From assembly GCF_013393345.1 (NCBI RefSeq), contig NZ_QJRF01000049.1, positions 62,001-126,000 of the forward strand: a stretch of DNA of 64,000 nt, given 5' to 3'. This document shows, in pieces, positions 62,722 through 64,000 of the stretch (the first letter of the stretch is position 1; each line of letters starts with the position of its first letter). Under the pieces are notes generated by a model, which worked only from the letters and a program-made list of their open reading frames with translations, was not told where the DNA came from and searched no databases. Source of the DNA: Pseudomonas taiwanensis (GTDB lineage: Bacteria; Pseudomonadota; Gammaproteobacteria; Pseudomonadales; Pseudomonadaceae). Made by a program: the position numbers and the translations under genes.

Positions 62722-63681
62722 CTATTTCTCGAAAGCCGGCACCTGTATCCGGTCATCTTCTCCCATCAGCCAGCCGCGATTGAGATCGGCGCAACGGTGC
62801 AGGTACTCGGCCACCAGGGTGATGCGCTTGAGGCGGCGCAGGTCCTCGCTGTAATAGATCCAGAACTGGCGGGTGACCTCCACGTCACCGGGCAGCACCG
62901 CCTGTAGCCTCGGGTCGCCCGCCACCAGGAAGCACGGCAGGATCGCCAACGCCCTTCCCTGCAATGCGGCCTGGTACTGGGCGATGACGCTGGTGCTGCG
63001 CAGCTGGCTCATGGCGCCGGGCAGCAGGTCATTCAGGTAGAGCAGCTTGGGACTAAAGGCCAGGTCCTCGACGTAGGTGATGAAGGGGTGCTGGGCCAGG
63101 TCCTCGCGCGTTTCGATGAGCGGCTGACTGGCCAGGTACTCGGGCGTGCCGTAGAGGCGCAGGCGATAGTCGGCAAGCTTGGAACAGACATAGGGGCCGC
63201 GCTCGGGGCGTTCCAGGGTGATGGCGATATCTGCTTCGCGACGCGACAGGCTGACGAAGTGAGGCACCGGCAGGATGTCCGCCGAGATGTGCGGATACTG
63301 CTCGAGGAAGCGACTCATCTGCGCCGTCACGAAATAGGATCCGAAGCCCTCGGTACAGCCGATCCGCACATGGCCAGACAGCCCCAGGCGCGTGCCCGAC
63401 ACTTGCTCGCAGGCGGCCTGCAGGGTGCTTTCCAGGGTCTCGGCGTGGCTCAGCAGACGCTGCCCTTCCACCGTCAGGACGAAGCCAGCTGCGCGGGACT
63501 TTTCGAACAGCAAGGCACCCAGCGCCTGTTCCAGGGCCCGCACGCGCCGCGACACGGTGGTGTAGTCGACACCCAGTCGGCGGGCAGCGCCGGTTGCTGT
63601 GCGGGTCCGGGCCACTTCCAGGAAGAATCGCAGGTCGTCCCATTTGACCTGTTCCGGGCTGGGACTTTTTTGCATGTCCAT
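62722..63681 (-). CDS. LysR family transcriptional regulator
   Basis: A 319-residue LysR regulator with N-terminal helix-turn-helix ARRLGVDYTTVSRRVRALEQ and the effector domain (ADIAITLERPERGPYVCSKL, LAILPCFLVAGDPRLQAVLP). ATG 63681 is used; ATG 63675 is an alternative. It precedes the NIPSNAP and AAHS genes on the same strand, an arrangement consistent with control of that uptake unit. Another gene must begin beyond the right edge, since the rest of the window is empty. Confidence 0.88.
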   Translation of the reverse strand: MDMQKSPSPEQVKWDDLRFFLEVARTRTATGAARRLGVDYTTVSRRVRALEQALGALLFEKSRAAGFVLTVEGQRLLSHAETLESTLQAACEQVSGTRLGLSGHVRIGCTEGFGSYFVTAQMSRFLEQYPHISADILPVPHFVSLSRREADIAITLERPERGPYVCSKLADYRLRLYGTPEYLASQPLIETREDLAQHPFITYVEDLAFSPKLLYLNDLLPGAMSQLRSTSVIAQYQAALQGRALAILPCFLVAGDPRLQAVLPGDVEVTRQFWIYYSEDLRRLKRITLVAEYLHRCADLNRGWLMGEDDRIQVPAFEK

Positions 63682-64000
63682 CAGGATATTTTGCCTGTTC
63701 TTTAGGGGATGGATGCTTACATATACTCACATCCATCGACCCGCAGCCAAGTGCTTTTTCGCCCTTGCCGGGATCACTGAAATGGAGGGCTGACAGCATG
63801 AACGCATGCCTGGTTTCCGGCCTTCCCGCGCCTTGCGCTACCCACCATTTGCTGGCTCCCGGAGGGAGTCGCGGTCACTGAAGAACACCTCACTGACGAA
63901 GAACTTGGCGACGCCTTCCCGAGGCGCCGCCGGGAATGCTGCACGCTTGAAAAAGCTGCGGCGACAGGCACGACAAAAACAATTAAAGCGGAGCCCGAAA
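63682..64000. other. Upstream region of the last LysR gene
   Basis: About 320 bases without a supported gene. A 27-codon frame at 63798-63881 has a GGAGGG ribosome site but is short and anonymous. AAGCGGAG close to the right end could be the ribosome site of a gene starting just outside the window. Confidence 0.45.

Noticed and set aside
63798-63881. 27-codon frame with a GGAGGG ribosome site near the right edge
   Set aside because: Too short and of ordinary composition; without a downstream gene in view it cannot be called a leader peptide.
1-64000. CRISPR arrays, tRNA or rRNA genes, riboswitches, prophage genes
   Set aside because: Looked for but no regularly spaced repeats, cloverleaf or rRNA segments, or phage structural genes were seen; the only repeats are REP-type palindromes and the GGGGACAG elements.

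Overview
The window reads as chromosomal DNA of a Pseudomonas-like gammaproteobacterium. GC is high, LysR regulators are numerous, and there are Pseudomonas-type REP palindromes (TGTAGGAGCGGGC... at 15187), a RAYT with GTAGGATGG...AACCCATC REPs (39.9-40.7 kb), a FecI/FecR/TonB-receptor unit and an SfnG/MsuE sulfone module. Species cannot be fixed from sequence alone. Almost everything is accessory metabolism, transport and metal handling; the only housekeeping-type genes are rlmE, an mdh-like gene and a SpoU-type RNA methylase. No rRNA, tRNA, CRISPR or complete insertion sequence other than the RAYT was seen.

Layout. 0-2 kb: cut hypothetical gene and a MATE exporter. 2.1-8.3 kb: LysR regulator divergent from a luciferase-like monooxygenase, a flavin reductase with a MarR-like tail, an MFS carrier, a GFA protein and a YeiH-type exporter, which I read as a possible organosulfonate or related desulfonation operon. 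8.3-14.9 kb: patatin lipoprotein, fecI-fecR-TonB receptor bracketed by inverted copies of a GGGGACAG repeat, and malate dehydrogenase. 15-22 kb: REP cluster, Tat-exported epoxide hydrolase, two tandem LysR paralogues, GST, a three-domain PNPOx-FNR-ferredoxin fusion and a YCII protein. 22.7-25.2 kb: Tat multicopper oxidase plus SCO copper chaperone. 25.5-26.5 kb: a membrane protein of unknown function and a MAPEG protein. 26.7-31.5 kb: leftward operon of APC permease, LuxR regulator, a small membrane ORF, M24 peptidase-like protein and nitrilase. 32-35.5 kb: serine hydrolase, outer-membrane MetA-like protein and AraC regulator.

35.8-40.7 kb: SAM methyltransferase, SpoU RNA methylase, FAD dehydrogenase, rlmE without ftsH, and a RAYT flanked on both sides by paired REPs. 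40.7-44.8 kb: MocR regulator, TIM-barrel isomerase-like enzyme and MFS carrier. 44.8-47.4 kb: a second multicopper oxidase-SCO pair, inverted relative to the first. 48.1-53.9 kb: GAF-GGDEF cyclase, chromate module (chrB-chrA-rhodanese), and an RcnA-type Ni/Co exporter with a CsoR/RcnR-family sensor and a GC-tract operator. 54-58.2 kb: molybdopterin oxidoreductase, MsuE-like FMN reductase and SfnG. 58.4-63.7 kb: LysR, secreted metallo-beta-lactamase-fold protein, AAHS aromatic acid carrier followed by a truncated aldehyde dehydrogenase, NIPSNAP and LysR.

The recurring themes are FMNH2-dependent C-S bond cleavage (two loci), copper enzymes with their own SCO chaperone (two loci), metal/oxyanion export, and remnants of aromatic catabolism.
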